This document shows positions 1 to 7,055 of a stretch of DNA of 9,635 nt, piece after piece. Below the pieces are notes generated by a model. It saw only the letters and a list, made by a program, of their open reading frames with translations, searched no databases and had not been told where the DNA came from. A program made the translations under genes and the position numbers. Source of the stretch: Rickettsiaceae bacterium (GTDB taxonomy: Bacteria; Pseudomonadota; Alphaproteobacteria; Rickettsiales; Rickettsiaceae); the NCBI GenBank assembly GCA_021741285.1, contig JAIOYD010000040.1, positions 1-9,635 on the forward strand, read 5' to 3'. Numbering within the stretch: the first letter of the stretch is position 1; every line of letters starts with the position of its first letter.

Positions 1-524
1 CATTCATTGGCACATCAAAACCAGTTTGCATAAACAAAAACCTAGACGAGTTGATCAAGAAATTTGATATTAGCACCTATTCAAAAAGCCCAACCACTTA
101 TATGCCAGAAGAACTGGAGAACCTTAATCATAAACTAGTAATTACCCTAGAGTTCAATGATATAGAGAGTTACTTGCGAAAAAACAATCTAAATAACGTT
201 GATGAAAATTTTTGGCTTGCAATCAGGCCAAATTTACAAAAACTTTCTGAAATAAAGGAGTGGTGGCAAATTTGTCATGCCCCGATTAGGGCTAAAGGTA
301 TTGATCAGTCGCTACTTAATATTGCAGCAAATACTCTCCCTCCGACAATAAATGAATCTACATGGTCTGAATGGACAAAGAGAATTTCAGAAAATAGTGG
401 TAAAAAGGGAAAAGATTTGTATATGCCCCTGCGTCTTGCTCTTACGGGCCAAACTAGCGGCCCAGAATTAAAAACTATACTCCCGCTGCTCACTAGAGAT
501 GAGATCTTGTCACGCCTGAGGTAG
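1..524 (+). CDS. gltX: Glutamyl-tRNA synthetase, C-terminal part (5' end outside window)
   Basis: This is the C-terminal 173 residues of a class I glutamyl-tRNA synthetase, which charges tRNA-Glu (and in many alphaproteobacteria mischarges tRNA-Gln) with glutamate in the cytosol. The frame is open from base 3 to the TAG at 522-524, so the TTG at 51 is not a real start. The visible part is the anticodon-binding helical region. It begins FIGTSKPV, followed by a stretch like the family's 'F-D-(I/L)-S' and 'LE-LN-KL' segments, and ends in the conserved PLRLALTGQTSGPEL block with a short helix after it. The catalytic Rossmann domain with HIGH and KMSKS lies upstream and is not seen. Rickettsiales usually carry two GltX paralogues, and which one this is cannot be told from the tail. 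The end looks intact. Confidence 0.9.
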   Translation, partial: FIGTSKPVCINKNLDELIKKFDISTYSKSPTTYMPEELENLNHKLVITLEFNDIESYLRKNNLNNVDENFWLAIRPNLQKLSEIKEWWQICHAPIRAKGIDQSLLNIAANTLPPTINESTWSEWTKRISENSGKKGKDLYMPLRLALTGQTSGPELKTILPLLTRDEILSRLR

Positions 525-542
525 AAAATATAATATGTTCGT

Positions 543-588
543 GCCTAACACCAACCAATCATCATGAACGTGATACAGGCTTTTTTTT
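543..588 (+). terminator. Possible terminator after gltX
   Basis: A run of eight T at 581-588 follows a weak structure. ATCAT (561-565) and GTGAT (570-574) can pair around a GAAC loop, and GCCT (543-546) with AGGC (577-580) can bracket it. The U-tract is convincing but the stem is poor, so termination here is plausible rather than certain. Confidence 0.4.
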
Positions 589-595
589 ACATGAG

Positions 596-617
596 AGGCT
601 AAATCTACATTTAGCCT
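596..617. repeat. Perfect 9-bp inverted repeat between gltX and tRNA-Ile
   Basis: AGGCTAAAT (596-604) and ATTTAGCCT (609-617) form a perfect hairpin with a CTAC loop. It lies 3' of both gltX and the tRNA, so it could end or protect either transcript. No T-tract follows it on either strand, so it is not a standard intrinsic terminator. The same 9-mer recurs at 754-762 and 774-782 on the other side of the tRNA. Confidence 0.6.
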
Positions 618-633
618 AATGGGAGTATAAGAA

Positions 634-710
<77 letters not shown>

Positions 711-725
711 ATTCCTAGCGCGCGG

Positions 726-754
726 ATTGTATTATATAACAACAAATTAGTCAA
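726..754 (-). promoter_or_regulatory. Sigma-70-type promoter of tRNA-Ile with GC-rich discriminator
   Basis: On the minus strand a -35 box TTGACT (749-754) and a -10 box TACAAT (726-731) are separated by exactly 17 bp. The -10 is followed by CCGCGCG, a GC-rich discriminator that stands out in this AT-rich DNA. In stable-RNA promoters such a discriminator is associated with growth-rate and stringent control. Transcription would start about 8-10 nt before the tRNA 5' end. The -35 overlaps a copy of the AGGCTAAAT repeat. Confidence 0.75.
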
Positions 755-782
755 GGCTAAATACAAATATTCAAGGCTAAAT
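751..782. repeat. Direct repeat of 12 bp, 20-bp period, upstream of tRNA-Ile
   Basis: TCAAGGCTAAAT occurs at 751-762 and again at 771-782. The second copy also lies inside a small palindrome with arms ATTCAA (769-774) and TTGAAT (783-788). The first copy overlaps the tRNA -35 box. The spacing of two helical turns would suit binding of a protein, but the function is unknown. Confidence 0.6.
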
Positions 783-825
783 TTGAATCATTATCAATAA
801 TTAGGGTGCTTACTAAAAATATAAG

Positions 826-831
826 TATAAT
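826..831 (+). promoter_or_regulatory. Candidate -10 element for the cold-shock gene
   Basis: A perfect TATAAT sits about 100 nt upstream of the cold-shock start codon. No good -35 is present at 17 bp, so this is tentative. If it is used, the transcript has a leader of roughly 95 nt that contains the hairpin at 881-905, in keeping with the long leaders of cspA-type mRNAs. Confidence 0.3.
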
Positions 832-880
832 TGTAGAAAAAACAGCTATCAATATGTTTAAAAATAAATTATAGTGATGA

Positions 881-905
881 GCTAATATTAGAGTTTAATA
901 TTAGC
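881..905 (+). promoter_or_regulatory. Perfect 10-bp hairpin in the cold-shock mRNA leader
   Basis: GCTAATATTA (881-890) and TAATATTAGC (896-905) are exact reverse complements around a GAGTT loop. The hairpin ends 27 nt before the ATG at 933. There is no T-tract, so it is not a terminator. An AU-rich stem of this kind would melt and refold with temperature, or could be an operator. Either role is inference; the palindrome itself is directly visible. Confidence 0.55.
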
Positions 906-932
906 ATTCAAAAACATTTAGGTACACATATT

Positions 933-1136
933 ATGCAAAAAGGAAAAGTAAAATGGTTTAACGCTAACAAAGGTTATGGCTTCATTGAGCCTAGCGATAA
1001 ATCAAAAGATGTTTTTCTTCACATCTCAGCTGTAGAACAATCAGGACTTAGAGATCTAAGCGATGGCCAAGAAATTAGTTTCGAAACTGAATCTCAAAAT
1101 GGCAAAATCTCAGCTATTAATATTAAATTGATCTAA
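933..1136 (+). CDS. Cold-shock domain protein (CspA family)
   Basis: A 67-residue single-domain cold-shock protein, the standard length for the family. It is a five-strand OB-fold that binds single-stranded RNA or DNA and acts as an RNA chaperone in the cytosol. It begins GKVKWFN. It shows RNP1 as KGYGFI (residues 13-18) and RNP2 as VFLHI (27-31), with the aromatic residues W8, F9, Y15, F17, F28 and H30 that stack on bases. The ATG is preceded only by a weak purine stretch (AGG at 920-922), so translation may depend on leader structure. It is monocistronic, lying between a hairpin-bearing leader and a strong terminator. Csp paralogues cannot be told apart here, so no letter is assigned. Confidence 0.95.
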   Translation: MQKGKVKWFNANKGYGFIEPSDKSKDVFLHISAVEQSGLRDLSDGQEISFETESQNGKISAINIKLI

Positions 1137-1162
1137 TCAATCATTTTTTGATAGAGTCTAAG

Positions 1163-1200
1163 AAAAGAATATGCAGGTTAATCTGCATATTCTTTTTTTT
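1163..1200 (+). terminator. Strong intrinsic terminator of the cold-shock gene
   Basis: A perfect stem AAAAGAATATGCAG (1163-1176) / CTGCATATTCTTTT (1183-1196) with loop GTTAAT runs straight into eight T (1193-1200). It lies 27 nt after the stop codon. On the other strand the hairpin is followed by a shorter T-rich stretch, so it may also stop transcription arriving from the aldolase side. Confidence 0.92.
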
Positions 1201-1310
1201 ATTCAATAGGGAAAAGGAAATATCGCTTCAAACCTAGATATAATAGCCTAATTGTCGTGAACTCTCATCATGATAACAGCACTTCTTCTACTCTGCTGCT
1301 TCTATTCTAT

Positions 1311-1436
1311 TTATACTAAAAGTCTAACCCAAGCCTCCCAGTCCCTTTCTCCTTATACTAAAAGTCTAACCCAAGCCTCCCAGTCCCTTTCTCCTTATAC
1401 TAAAAGTCTAACCCAAGCCTCCCAGTCCCTTTCTCC
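1311..1436. repeat. Three perfect tandem copies of a 42-bp unit
   Basis: Copies lie at 1311-1352, 1353-1394 and 1395-1436 and are identical base for base. The unit starts TTATACTAAAAG and ends CCCTTTCTCC on the plus strand, and is strongly C-rich on that strand (16 C, 3 G). On the minus strand the copy at 1395-1436 reads as 14 codons, [13 protein letters not shown] plus TAA. These are the displaced last codons of the aldolase gene. The other two copies are therefore downstream duplications of a gene end that includes its stop codon. Perfect identity suggests a recent event and probable copy-number variation between strains. There are no unique spacers, so it is not a CRISPR. The flank 1201-1310 shows no gene. 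Confidence 0.97.
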
Positions 1437-1499
1437 TAAATTTTTTTCAAAGGAAAGAACATCTTTGCAGGTTTGTTTACAAATATCATGACTTGGAAT
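1395..1499 (-). pseudogene. Displaced C-terminal codons of the aldolase gene
   Basis: In a different minus frame from the main aldolase ORF, these 35 codons begin [17 protein letters not shown] and end [10 protein letters not shown] plus stop. The text looks like a genuine protein helix and tail, while the tail the main frame reads over the same bases ([13 protein letters not shown]...) does not. I infer this is the original C-terminus, cut off by an indel around 1495-1512. Its last 14 codons are the 42-bp repeat unit. Confidence 0.7.
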
Positions 1500-2068
1500 A
1501 GAGCAGCAATTTGTGTTTTGCAGGCCAGTTCTAGATGATAACAGTAAAATAGTGCTTCTTGAACTGTTGTGCCACATGAAATAAAACCGTGGTTACGTAA
1601 GAACATTACCTTCTTATCAGCAAGATCTCTGGCAAGAGGATCTCCCTGCCTTGTATCATCAAGAGCAAGAGCGTTATAGTCATGATAAGTAACGTTTTCA
1701 TAAAAATGTAGCGCCCATTGGCTAATTGGTAGCAAGCCATTTTTCATAGCAGATACTGCAACAGTAGCTACGGTATGTAGATGGAAAATGGAGTTCAGTT
1801 CAGGACGGCTTCGATAAATACTACCATGAATGACGTATCCAGTTTTATTATACTGTTTTTCCCTCCCTTCAAGAACATTACCAGTTAACGAGACTTTTAA
1901 TAAACAGGATGGAGTTACTTCATCAAAACGAAGACCAAACGGATATATATAATAGTAATTAGCTCCTTTTGGCCTTGCGGATAAATGAGTGTATGTATGA
2001 TCATCCATTCCAAGCTTTGCTATTATTTTGTAAGCATTAGCAAGATCTGCTTTAATTTTGCTATCCAT
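1436..2068 (-). CDS. Class II aldolase/adducin-family protein, frameshifted at the C-terminus
   Basis: A 210-residue protein of the class II aldolase/adducin fold, a zinc-dependent family that includes fuculose-phosphate aldolase. The substrate cannot be named. Likely metal ligands are H96 and H98 in FHLHTVA and H160 in LRNHG. An adducin-like segment THLSAR is at 27-32, and [14 protein letters not shown] (81-94) precedes the ligands. The sequence is family-like up to about residue 190 (CKTQIAAL), then becomes foreign. The expected continuation lies in another frame (1395-1499). The product would lose the last 30-40 proper residues and gain about 20 wrong ones, so it may be inactive. No homopolymer run sits at the break, which argues against a simple sequencing slip. 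The ATG follows the comM stop by 3 nt and has an AGAGG ribosome site inside the comM end, indicating coupled expression. Confidence 0.8.
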   Translation of the reverse strand: MDSKIKADLANAYKIIAKLGMDDHTYTHLSARPKGANYYYIYPFGLRFDEVTPSCLLKVSLTGNVLEGREKQYNKTGYVIHGSIYRSRPELNSIFHLHTVATVAVSAMKNGLLPISQWALHFYENVTYHDYNALALDDTRQGDPLARDLADKKVMFLRNHGFISCGTTVQEALFYCYHLELACKTQIAALFQVMIFVNKPAKMFFPLKKI

Positions 2069-2071
2069 AAT

Positions 2072-3610
2072 TTACGCCGCCTCTAGTCGATAATAATCCA
2101 TTTGCCTATAACTTAAAGCCTCGGCTATATGATCTTTTCTTACATAATTTGAATTAGATAAATCGGCAATAGTTCTAGCTACTCGAAGCACACGATTATA
2201 TGCACGTATAGATAATCTAAATTTCTTAGCGGCTTCATTAAGAATATCTCGACCTTCATCTGCCGGGATTGCGTAATCAATAAGCAACTGGCCGTCAAGA
2301 GCATTATTTAGCCTTATACTGTACCCTTCATACCTCTGTTCTTGAATTTCATGAGCGCGTTTTACTCTTTTGGCAACAATTGTACTACATTCTTCTTCTG
2401 ATGCAGATAGTATCTGCTCATAAGTAAAGTCTTCTTCAGAGCTACCCACCTCTATATGTAAATCAAACCGATCTAAAATTGGTCCAGATATTTTAGACTG
2501 GTAACTAGTAGCACACGACGGCGCCCTACTGCATGCTTTAAATGAATCATTCAAATAGCCGCATTTACATGGATTCATGGCGGCTATTAACTGAAAATTT
2601 GCTGGGTATTCAATGTGAGCCCCAGAACGAGAAATTAATACCTTTTTCGTCTCTAACGGCTGACGCAGTGATTCGATCACTCCTGTGTTAAACTCAGGTA
2701 ATTCATCCAAAAACAATACCCCATTATGCGCTAAAGAAATTTCCCCTGGTTTCACTCTTCTGCCAGCTCCGCCACCAACCATAGCGGCTACAGTACATGA
2801 GTGGTGTGGAGCTCTAAAGGGACGCTCTTTTGTCAAACAACCATTTTCTAGATTACCAGCAATACTTGCAATTGTACTGCACTCCAGGACTTCGGCAGGT
2901 GAAAGCTCAGGCATTATGCCAGCTAATCTGGCAGCCAGCATTGATTTTCCAGAGCCAGGAGGACCAAACATCAATAGATTATGGCCACCAGCTGCAGCAA
3001 TTTCAATAGCTCTTTTTGCCACCCTTTGGCCTCTTATATCCTTTAAATTTGGGTACATTACCTCGCTCCGAAATAAGCCAGCTACAGGCTGAGAAAGATT
3101 TTGAGTCCCCTTAAAGTGATTTACCAATTCAAGTAAGTTACCCGGAGCAAGAATATTATCATTACCAGACCACGCGGCTTCAGCTCCATTATCTTTGGAG
3201 CATATCAAACCTTTGCCACGCGCGGTTGCTCCCATAGCTACAGGTAGAACCCCACTAACTGGCAATATACTACCATCAAGAGACAATTCTCCTAATATAA
3301 GGTAATTACTTATTTCATCAGCAGGTAACGCACCCATACTAGCCAGAATACCCGCACTAATCGCTAAGTCAAAATGGCTCCCCTCTTTTATAAGGTCGGC
3401 AGGTGCTAAGTTAATTAATATCTTTTTTGCTGGCAAGCTAAGTCCCATTGATGATAAAGCCGCTCTGACTCGCTCTTTAGATTCAGCAATAGTTTTATCG
3501 GCAAGACCTACTATTATAAATTTTGGTATCCCAGGTTCAATCTGAACCTGAACATCTACATCTATGATATCGATACCACTAAAGGCTAAGCTTGTTATTT
3601 TTGTAATCAT
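2072..3610 (-). CDS. comM: YifB/ComM-family Mg-chelatase-like AAA+ ATPase
   Basis: A 512-residue, apparently full-length ComM/YifB protein. In naturally competent bacteria ComM is a hexameric helicase that drives branch migration of incoming DNA during recombination; its role in non-competent bacteria is unclear. The N-terminal domain (about 1-175) has the family's IVGLADK and NLAPAD segments and resembles a Lon-type S16 fold. The AAA+ core has Walker A GPPGSGKS (216-223) and Walker B GVLFLDELPEF (297-307). Past it are a cysteine group MNPCKCGY...C...C and ISGPILDRFDL, then a C-terminal helical domain containing RAYNRVLRVARTIADL. The ATG at 3608-3610 has AGAG about 7 nt upstream. It follows hslU by 35 nt and precedes the aldolase gene by 3 nt, so it probably belongs to the hslVU transcript. 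No defects are seen. Confidence 0.95.
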   Translation of the reverse strand: MITKITSLAFSGIDIIDVDVQVQIEPGIPKFIIVGLADKTIAESKERVRAALSSMGLSLPAKKILINLAPADLIKEGSHFDLAISAGILASMGALPADEISNYLILGELSLDGSILPVSGVLPVAMGATARGKGLICSKDNGAEAAWSGNDNILAPGNLLELVNHFKGTQNLSQPVAGLFRSEVMYPNLKDIRGQRVAKRAIEIAAAGGHNLLMFGPPGSGKSMLAARLAGIMPELSPAEVLECSTIASIAGNLENGCLTKERPFRAPHHSCTVAAMVGGGAGRRVKPGEISLAHNGVLFLDELPEFNTGVIESLRQPLETKKVLISRSGAHIEYPANFQLIAAMNPCKCGYLNDSFKACSRAPSCATSYQSKISGPILDRFDLHIEVGSSEEDFTYEQILSASEEECSTIVAKRVKRAHEIQEQRYEGYSIRLNNALDGQLLIDYAIPADEGRDILNEAAKKFRLSIRAYNRVLRVARTIADLSNSNYVRKDHIAEALSYRQMDYYRLEAA

Positions 3611-3645
3611 TTATAGTCTCTACAACAAATAGTTTAGAAACCAAC

Positions 3646-4974
3646 CTATAATATAAATTTTGCTAAATCCATATTTTTCATGAAACCAGAGATCTGTTTA
3701 TCTACAAATTTTTGATCTATTTTTACCTTCTTGTTAGTTGTATCACTACATTCAAAACTAACTTCCTCGAGTAAGTTTTCAAGAATAGTGTGTAACCTTC
3801 TTGCACCAATGTTTTCTATTTCTATATTAAAGTTAGCAGCGTAGGTAGCTATTGAATCAATAGCATCATCGCTAAATTCAAGCGCTACCCCTTCTGTAGC
3901 AATTAATGCAGTATATTGCTTGATTAGGCTAGATTCTGGCTCGGTCAAAATTTTAACTAAATCTTCTTTAGTTAAAGAAGTCATTTCTACTCGAATTGGC
4001 AAACGCCCTTGCAATTCTGGCAGCAAATCAGAAGGTTTGGAAAGATGAAAAGCACCTGAAGCTATAAACAATATGTGATCAGTTTTGATTGTACCATATT
4101 TTGTTACAACACTGGTTCCCTCAATAAGCGGAAGGAGATCTCTTTGTACTCCTTCTCTGCTGACTTCTGGCCCTTTCCCTTCTGACCTAGAAGTAATTTT
4201 GTCTATCTCATCTAAAAACACTATACCATCATTTTCAACTGAATTCACCGCCATAGCAATAGTCTTTTCTTCATCAATCATTTTATCCGATTCTTCTGAA
4301 GTAATGATATTTATAGACGCAGCAACTGTCAGTTTTTTTTGTTTCATTTTTTCACCACCAAATGCCTTTCCTAGCATGTCATTGATGTTAAGAACACCCA
4401 TAGCAGCCCCGGGCATTCCTGGAATTTCAAAACTACCACCTCCAACAGGTCCCATATCTTTAACCCCGATTTCAATCTCCGTATGGTCAAGCTCGCCATT
4501 TAAAATCTTTATCCTAAATTTATCTCTAGTTTCAAAAGAGGCAGATTTGCCCACGACTGAATCTAAAATACGCTCTATAGCTCTGATTTTAGCTTTTTCT
4601 TCAACTTCTTTCTTAGCCTTTTCTTTTTGGTATGAAACTGCTATCTCTATTAGATCACGAATTATTGACTCTACGTCACGTCCAACATAACCAACTTCGG
4701 TAAATTTTGTTGCCTCAACTTTGATAAATGGTGACTCAGATAATTTGGCCAATCTTCTTGCTATTTCAGTTTTACCTACCCCTGTAGAACCAATCATCAA
4801 AATATTTTTTGGCATAATTTCACTTCGCATTGGCTCAGGCACCTGGGCACGGCGATAGCGATTACGCAAAGCAACTGCTACCGCTTTTTTAGCTGCATTT
4901 TGACCAACAATAAATCTATCAAGCTCTGCTACTATTTCAGCTGGGGTTAGACCCATTTTATTTTTTAAACTCAT
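3646..4974 (-). CDS. hslU: ATP-dependent protease ATPase subunit HslU
   Basis: A 442-residue AAA+ unfoldase, essentially the standard length. It forms a hexamer that binds, unfolds and threads substrates into the HslV peptidase. Visible motifs are Walker A GSTGVGKT (62-69), the pore loop GYVG (95-98), a charged coiled I-domain (about 112-240), Walker B IVFLDEID (251-258) and the sensor-1 region [10 protein letters not shown]. The arginine-finger segment is [11 protein letters not shown] (R324), and the sensor-2 region is IGARRLHT. The C-terminus ends KFIL, as in other HslU proteins, where the tail inserts into HslV and activates it. The start codon overlaps the hslV stop in an ATGA, so the two subunits are translationally coupled. 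All key residues are present, so the complex should be functional. Confidence 0.98.
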   Translation of the reverse strand: MSLKNKMGLTPAEIVAELDRFIVGQNAAKKAVAVALRNRYRRAQVPEPMRSEIMPKNILMIGSTGVGKTEIARRLAKLSESPFIKVEATKFTEVGYVGRDVESIIRDLIEIAVSYQKEKAKKEVEEKAKIRAIERILDSVVGKSASFETRDKFRIKILNGELDHTEIEIGVKDMGPVGGGSFEIPGMPGAAMGVLNINDMLGKAFGGEKMKQKKLTVAASINIITSEESDKMIDEEKTIAMAVNSVENDGIVFLDEIDKITSRSEGKGPEVSREGVQRDLLPLIEGTSVVTKYGTIKTDHILFIASGAFHLSKPSDLLPELQGRLPIRVEMTSLTKEDLVKILTEPESSLIKQYTALIATEGVALEFSDDAIDSIATYAANFNIEIENIGARRLHTILENLLEEVSFECSDTTNKKVKIDQKFVDKQISGFMKNMDLAKFIL

Positions 4975-5531
4975 TTAACCTTCTCAGTAATAATATTATG
5001 ATTTGAAAACACACAAACGTCCGCTGCTATATTCATAGATTTTAATGCAATTTCTTCAGCAGTCATCTTAGTGTCAATAGACATTAGTGCTTTAGCTGCT
5101 GCAAGAGCGAAGAATCCACCAGAACCAATCGCAGCTATATTATCTTCTGGCTCTATTACATCTCCATTTCCTGTGACAATTAATATATTGTCTTTATCTG
5201 CAACAATTAGCATAGCTTCAAGCTTACGTAAATATTTGTCCGTACGCCAATCTTTAGCGAGTTCAACTGCACTCCTAAGTAACTGATTTGAATATTTATC
5301 AAGTTTTACTTCTAATCTTTCAAATAAAGTAAAAGCATCTGCTGTGGATCCAGCAAAGCCAGCAACAATTTTATTGCCTGAGAGAGTTCTTAGCTTCTTA
5401 GCCGTGGCCTTTACTATATGATTACCAAGAGAAACTTGGCCATCGGCAGCAATTACAACATCTTTACCTTTTTTTAAACAAAGTATAGTAGTGCCGTGAT
5501 GACTGGTGCTACGAGTTAAATTATCAGACAT
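4971..5531 (-). CDS. hslV: ATP-dependent protease peptidase subunit HslV
   Basis: A 186-residue proteasome-beta-like threonine peptidase that forms a double hexamer and works with HslU on misfolded and regulatory proteins. The propeptide of 13 residues ends in HHG, and the mature protein starts at the catalytic T14 (GTTIL). Alphaproteobacterial HslV commonly has such an extension, while the E. coli form loses only Met. Further family blocks are [10 protein letters not shown], the conserved KKLRTL with its active-site lysine, [14 protein letters not shown] and IGSGG, followed by a typical C-terminal helix pair. The ATG at 5529-5531 has only a weak AAGAA site upstream. It is the first gene of the minus-strand cluster and shares a 131-bp intergenic region with the divergent HIT gene. 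I could not pick out a clear heat-shock promoter. Confidence 0.98.
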   Translation of the reverse strand: MSDNLTRSTSHHGTTILCLKKGKDVVIAADGQVSLGNHIVKATAKKLRTLSGNKIVAGFAGSTADAFTLFERLEVKLDKYSNQLLRSAVELAKDWRTDKYLRKLEAMLIVADKDNILIVTGNGDVIEPEDNIAAIGSGGFFALAAAKALMSIDTKMTAEEIALKSMNIAADVCVFSNHNIITEKVK

Positions 5532-5662
5532 AATATTTTCTTAATTTGTTTTTATAAATGGACTTGTATAAATAGAATAAGTGATAGATAATCACCCTCA
5601 TTCTAAATTACAAGCAATCTTGAAAGATAATATTAATAAGATTCATTCAAAACAAGGACATA
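5532..5662. promoter_or_regulatory. Divergent intergenic region between hslV and the HIT gene
   Basis: These 131 bp must hold the promoters for both directions. The region contains a small palindrome, GTGAT (5581-5585) and ATCAC (5591-5595) around AGATA, roughly midway between the two starts, which could be an operator. On the plus strand TTACAA (5608-5613) and TATTAA (5631-5636) are 17 bp apart but match the consensus poorly. No convincing sigma-32-like site is visible for hslV. Assignment of individual boxes is therefore left open. Confidence 0.4.
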
Positions 5663-6019
5663 ATGTATAATAAGAATAATATTTTTGCTAAAATTATTAG
5701 TGGTGAAATTTCAGCGACAAAGCTTTATGAAGATGAGATACTAATTGCGATAAAAGATATAAATCCAGTCGCACCCATACATATACTTGTTATGCCTAAA
5801 GAAGACTACATTGATTTTGCCGATTTTGTTAAAAAAGCACCCTTGGACCACATCAATCATTACTTTAAAACAATTGCAAAAATTGCAGAAGATAATGGTG
5901 CTAATGAGTATCGCATTGTTAGTAACAACGGTTTATCTTCTGGACAATCTGTGTTCCATTTTCATACTCACATTTTGAGCGGATCAAAAAATATTAACTT
6001 AATAGATAAAAACCTATGA
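5663..6019 (+). CDS. HIT-family (histidine triad) nucleotide-binding protein
   Basis: A 118-residue HIT protein of the HinT/PKCI type, close to the usual length. Members hydrolyse nucleotide phosphoramidates and related adenylates as homodimers in the cytosol. The N-terminus [10 protein letters not shown] and the block [14 protein letters not shown] are typical. The triad near the C-terminus is H99-F-H101-T-H103-IL, with H101 expected to be the nucleophile. The preceding [13 protein letters not shown] matches the family's phosphate-binding loop. The ATG has a good AAGGA site 4 nt upstream (5654-5658). Its stop overlaps the asd start as ATGA, so the two are co-translated. No functional link between the two enzymes is known to me. 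Confidence 0.95.
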   Translation: MYNKNNIFAKIISGEISATKLYEDEILIAIKDINPVAPIHILVMPKEDYIDFADFVKKAPLDHINHYFKTIAKIAEDNGANEYRIVSNNGLSSGQSVFHFHTHILSGSKNINLIDKNL

Positions 6020-7023
6020 AAAAGAAATATATAATTGCTGTAGTAGGAGCAACAGGAAGTGTGGGCCGAGAGGTATTAAACTATTTATCTAGCAGAGAAT
6101 TTCCTGTTAAACAAGTCATTGCTCTAGCCTCAGAGAAATCCGTTGGTCGCCAAGTTAGTTTTGGGAACGAAACGCTAAAAGTAGAGCAAATGAAGGATTT
6201 CAATTTTTCTGGAATAGATATTGCTTTTTTTTGTGCTGGCTCAGAAATATCAAGAAAATATGCTAAGGAAGCAGTAAATAAAGGATGTATTGTAATTGAT
6301 AAATCTTCATTATTTAGACTTGATGATAACGTACCATTGATTGTTCCCGAAGCAAATTTACAAGCTCTTAAAAATTTTAAAGGCGGTATTATTGCCAATC
6401 CAAATTGCTGTACTATACCTTTAGCTGTTGTACTAAAACCCCTTGATAATGCAGTTAAAATTAAAAGAGTTGTAATTTCAACCTACCAATCAGTATCGGG
6501 TGCTGGCAAGTTGGCAATGGATGAATTATATAAACAAACAAAAGCCAAATTCGTCTTTGAAAACCTTGACGCTCGCGTTTTTCCAAAACAAATAGCCTTT
6601 AACCTATTTCCACATATTGGAGAATTTAAAGAAGATGGTTACACAGATGAGGAATATAAAATTCAAGAGGAGCTTAAAAAGATTATAGGAAATCACCTCA
6701 GCTCTACAGTAACTTGCGTTCGAGTACCAGTTTTTGTTTCCCACTCGATGTCAGTTAATATAGAATTTGAAGGTAAAATGGATGCAATTGAAGCAGAAGA
6801 ACTGCTATATGAAGCTGACGGAATTGTTGTTCATAGCCTTGAAAATGAAATGAGATACGCCACTCCGGTCGATGCGGTTGAACATGATGATGTGTTTGTT
6901 TCAAGGATACGCAATGACCACTCAAAAGCAAATTGTATCAATATGTGGGTTTGTACTGATAATTTAAGAAAAGGTGCCGCTCTTAATGCAGTGCAAATAG
7001 CCGAGGAACTTATAAAAGATTAA
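6016..7023 (+). CDS. asd: Aspartate-semialdehyde dehydrogenase
   Basis: A 335-residue NADPH-dependent enzyme that reduces aspartyl-4-phosphate to aspartate semialdehyde. This is the branch point leading to diaminopimelate (peptidoglycan) and to lysine, threonine and methionine. The N-terminal Rossmann motif is VVGATGSVG (about 9-17). The catalytic cysteine is C131 in ANPNCC, where most relatives have NC followed by S or [11 protein letters not shown] (about 155-164) supplies the glutamine that orients the substrate. R236 and H243 (RVPVFVSHS) are the expected substrate-binding arginine and acid-base histidine. The length and all key residues are intact. It overlaps the HIT gene by 4 nt and is followed after 32 nt by the glutamine-synthetase-like gene. 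In a host-dependent bacterium its likely use is diaminopimelate supply for cell wall. Confidence 0.97.
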   Translation: MKKKYIIAVVGATGSVGREVLNYLSSREFPVKQVIALASEKSVGRQVSFGNETLKVEQMKDFNFSGIDIAFFCAGSEISRKYAKEAVNKGCIVIDKSSLFRLDDNVPLIVPEANLQALKNFKGGIIANPNCCTIPLAVVLKPLDNAVKIKRVVISTYQSVSGAGKLAMDELYKQTKAKFVFENLDARVFPKQIAFNLFPHIGEFKEDGYTDEEYKIQEELKKIIGNHLSSTVTCVRVPVFVSHSMSVNIEFEGKMDAIEAEELLYEADGIVVHSLENEMRYATPVDAVEHDDVFVSRIRNDHSKANCINMWVCTDNLRKGAALNAVQIAEELIKD

Positions 7024-7055
7024 TATTGATAGAATTTAATTACGTTAGAGGTCTA

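Noticed and set aside
51..524. A complete small gene starting at TTG 51
   Set aside because: The same frame is open to the window edge and encodes glutamyl-tRNA synthetase sequence upstream of 51, so this is the middle of gltX.
1311..1436. Possible CRISPR array
   Set aside because: The copies abut directly with no unique spacers, there are only three, and no cas genes are present.
1270..1491. Plus-strand ORF of 73 codons with a 14-residue repeat ([14 protein letters not shown])
   Set aside because: It is produced by the 42-bp tandem repeat, whose length is a multiple of three and so keeps a frame open. The repeat codes sensibly on the minus strand as the end of the aldolase gene, and there is no ribosome site.
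2685..3092. Plus-strand ORF of 135 codons opposite comM
   Set aside because: It is the reverse of the conserved ATPase core of comM, with proline- and alanine-rich text typical of a shadow frame.
4085..4690. Plus-strand ORF of 201 codons opposite hslU
   Set aside because: It is low-complexity, serine- and isoleucine-rich antisense of hslU with no recognisable domain or ribosome site.
5071..5286. Plus-strand ORF opposite hslV
   Set aside because: It is antisense of a fully conserved protease gene and shows no features of its own.
6081..6398. Minus-strand ORF of 105 codons opposite asd
   Set aside because: It is a shadow of asd, with no start context or recognisable domain.
7026..7055. TTG start at 7026 for the glutamine-synthetase-like gene
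   Set aside because: It lies 3 nt after the asd stop with no ribosome site in the right place, while the ATG at 7056 has AGAGG just upstream.
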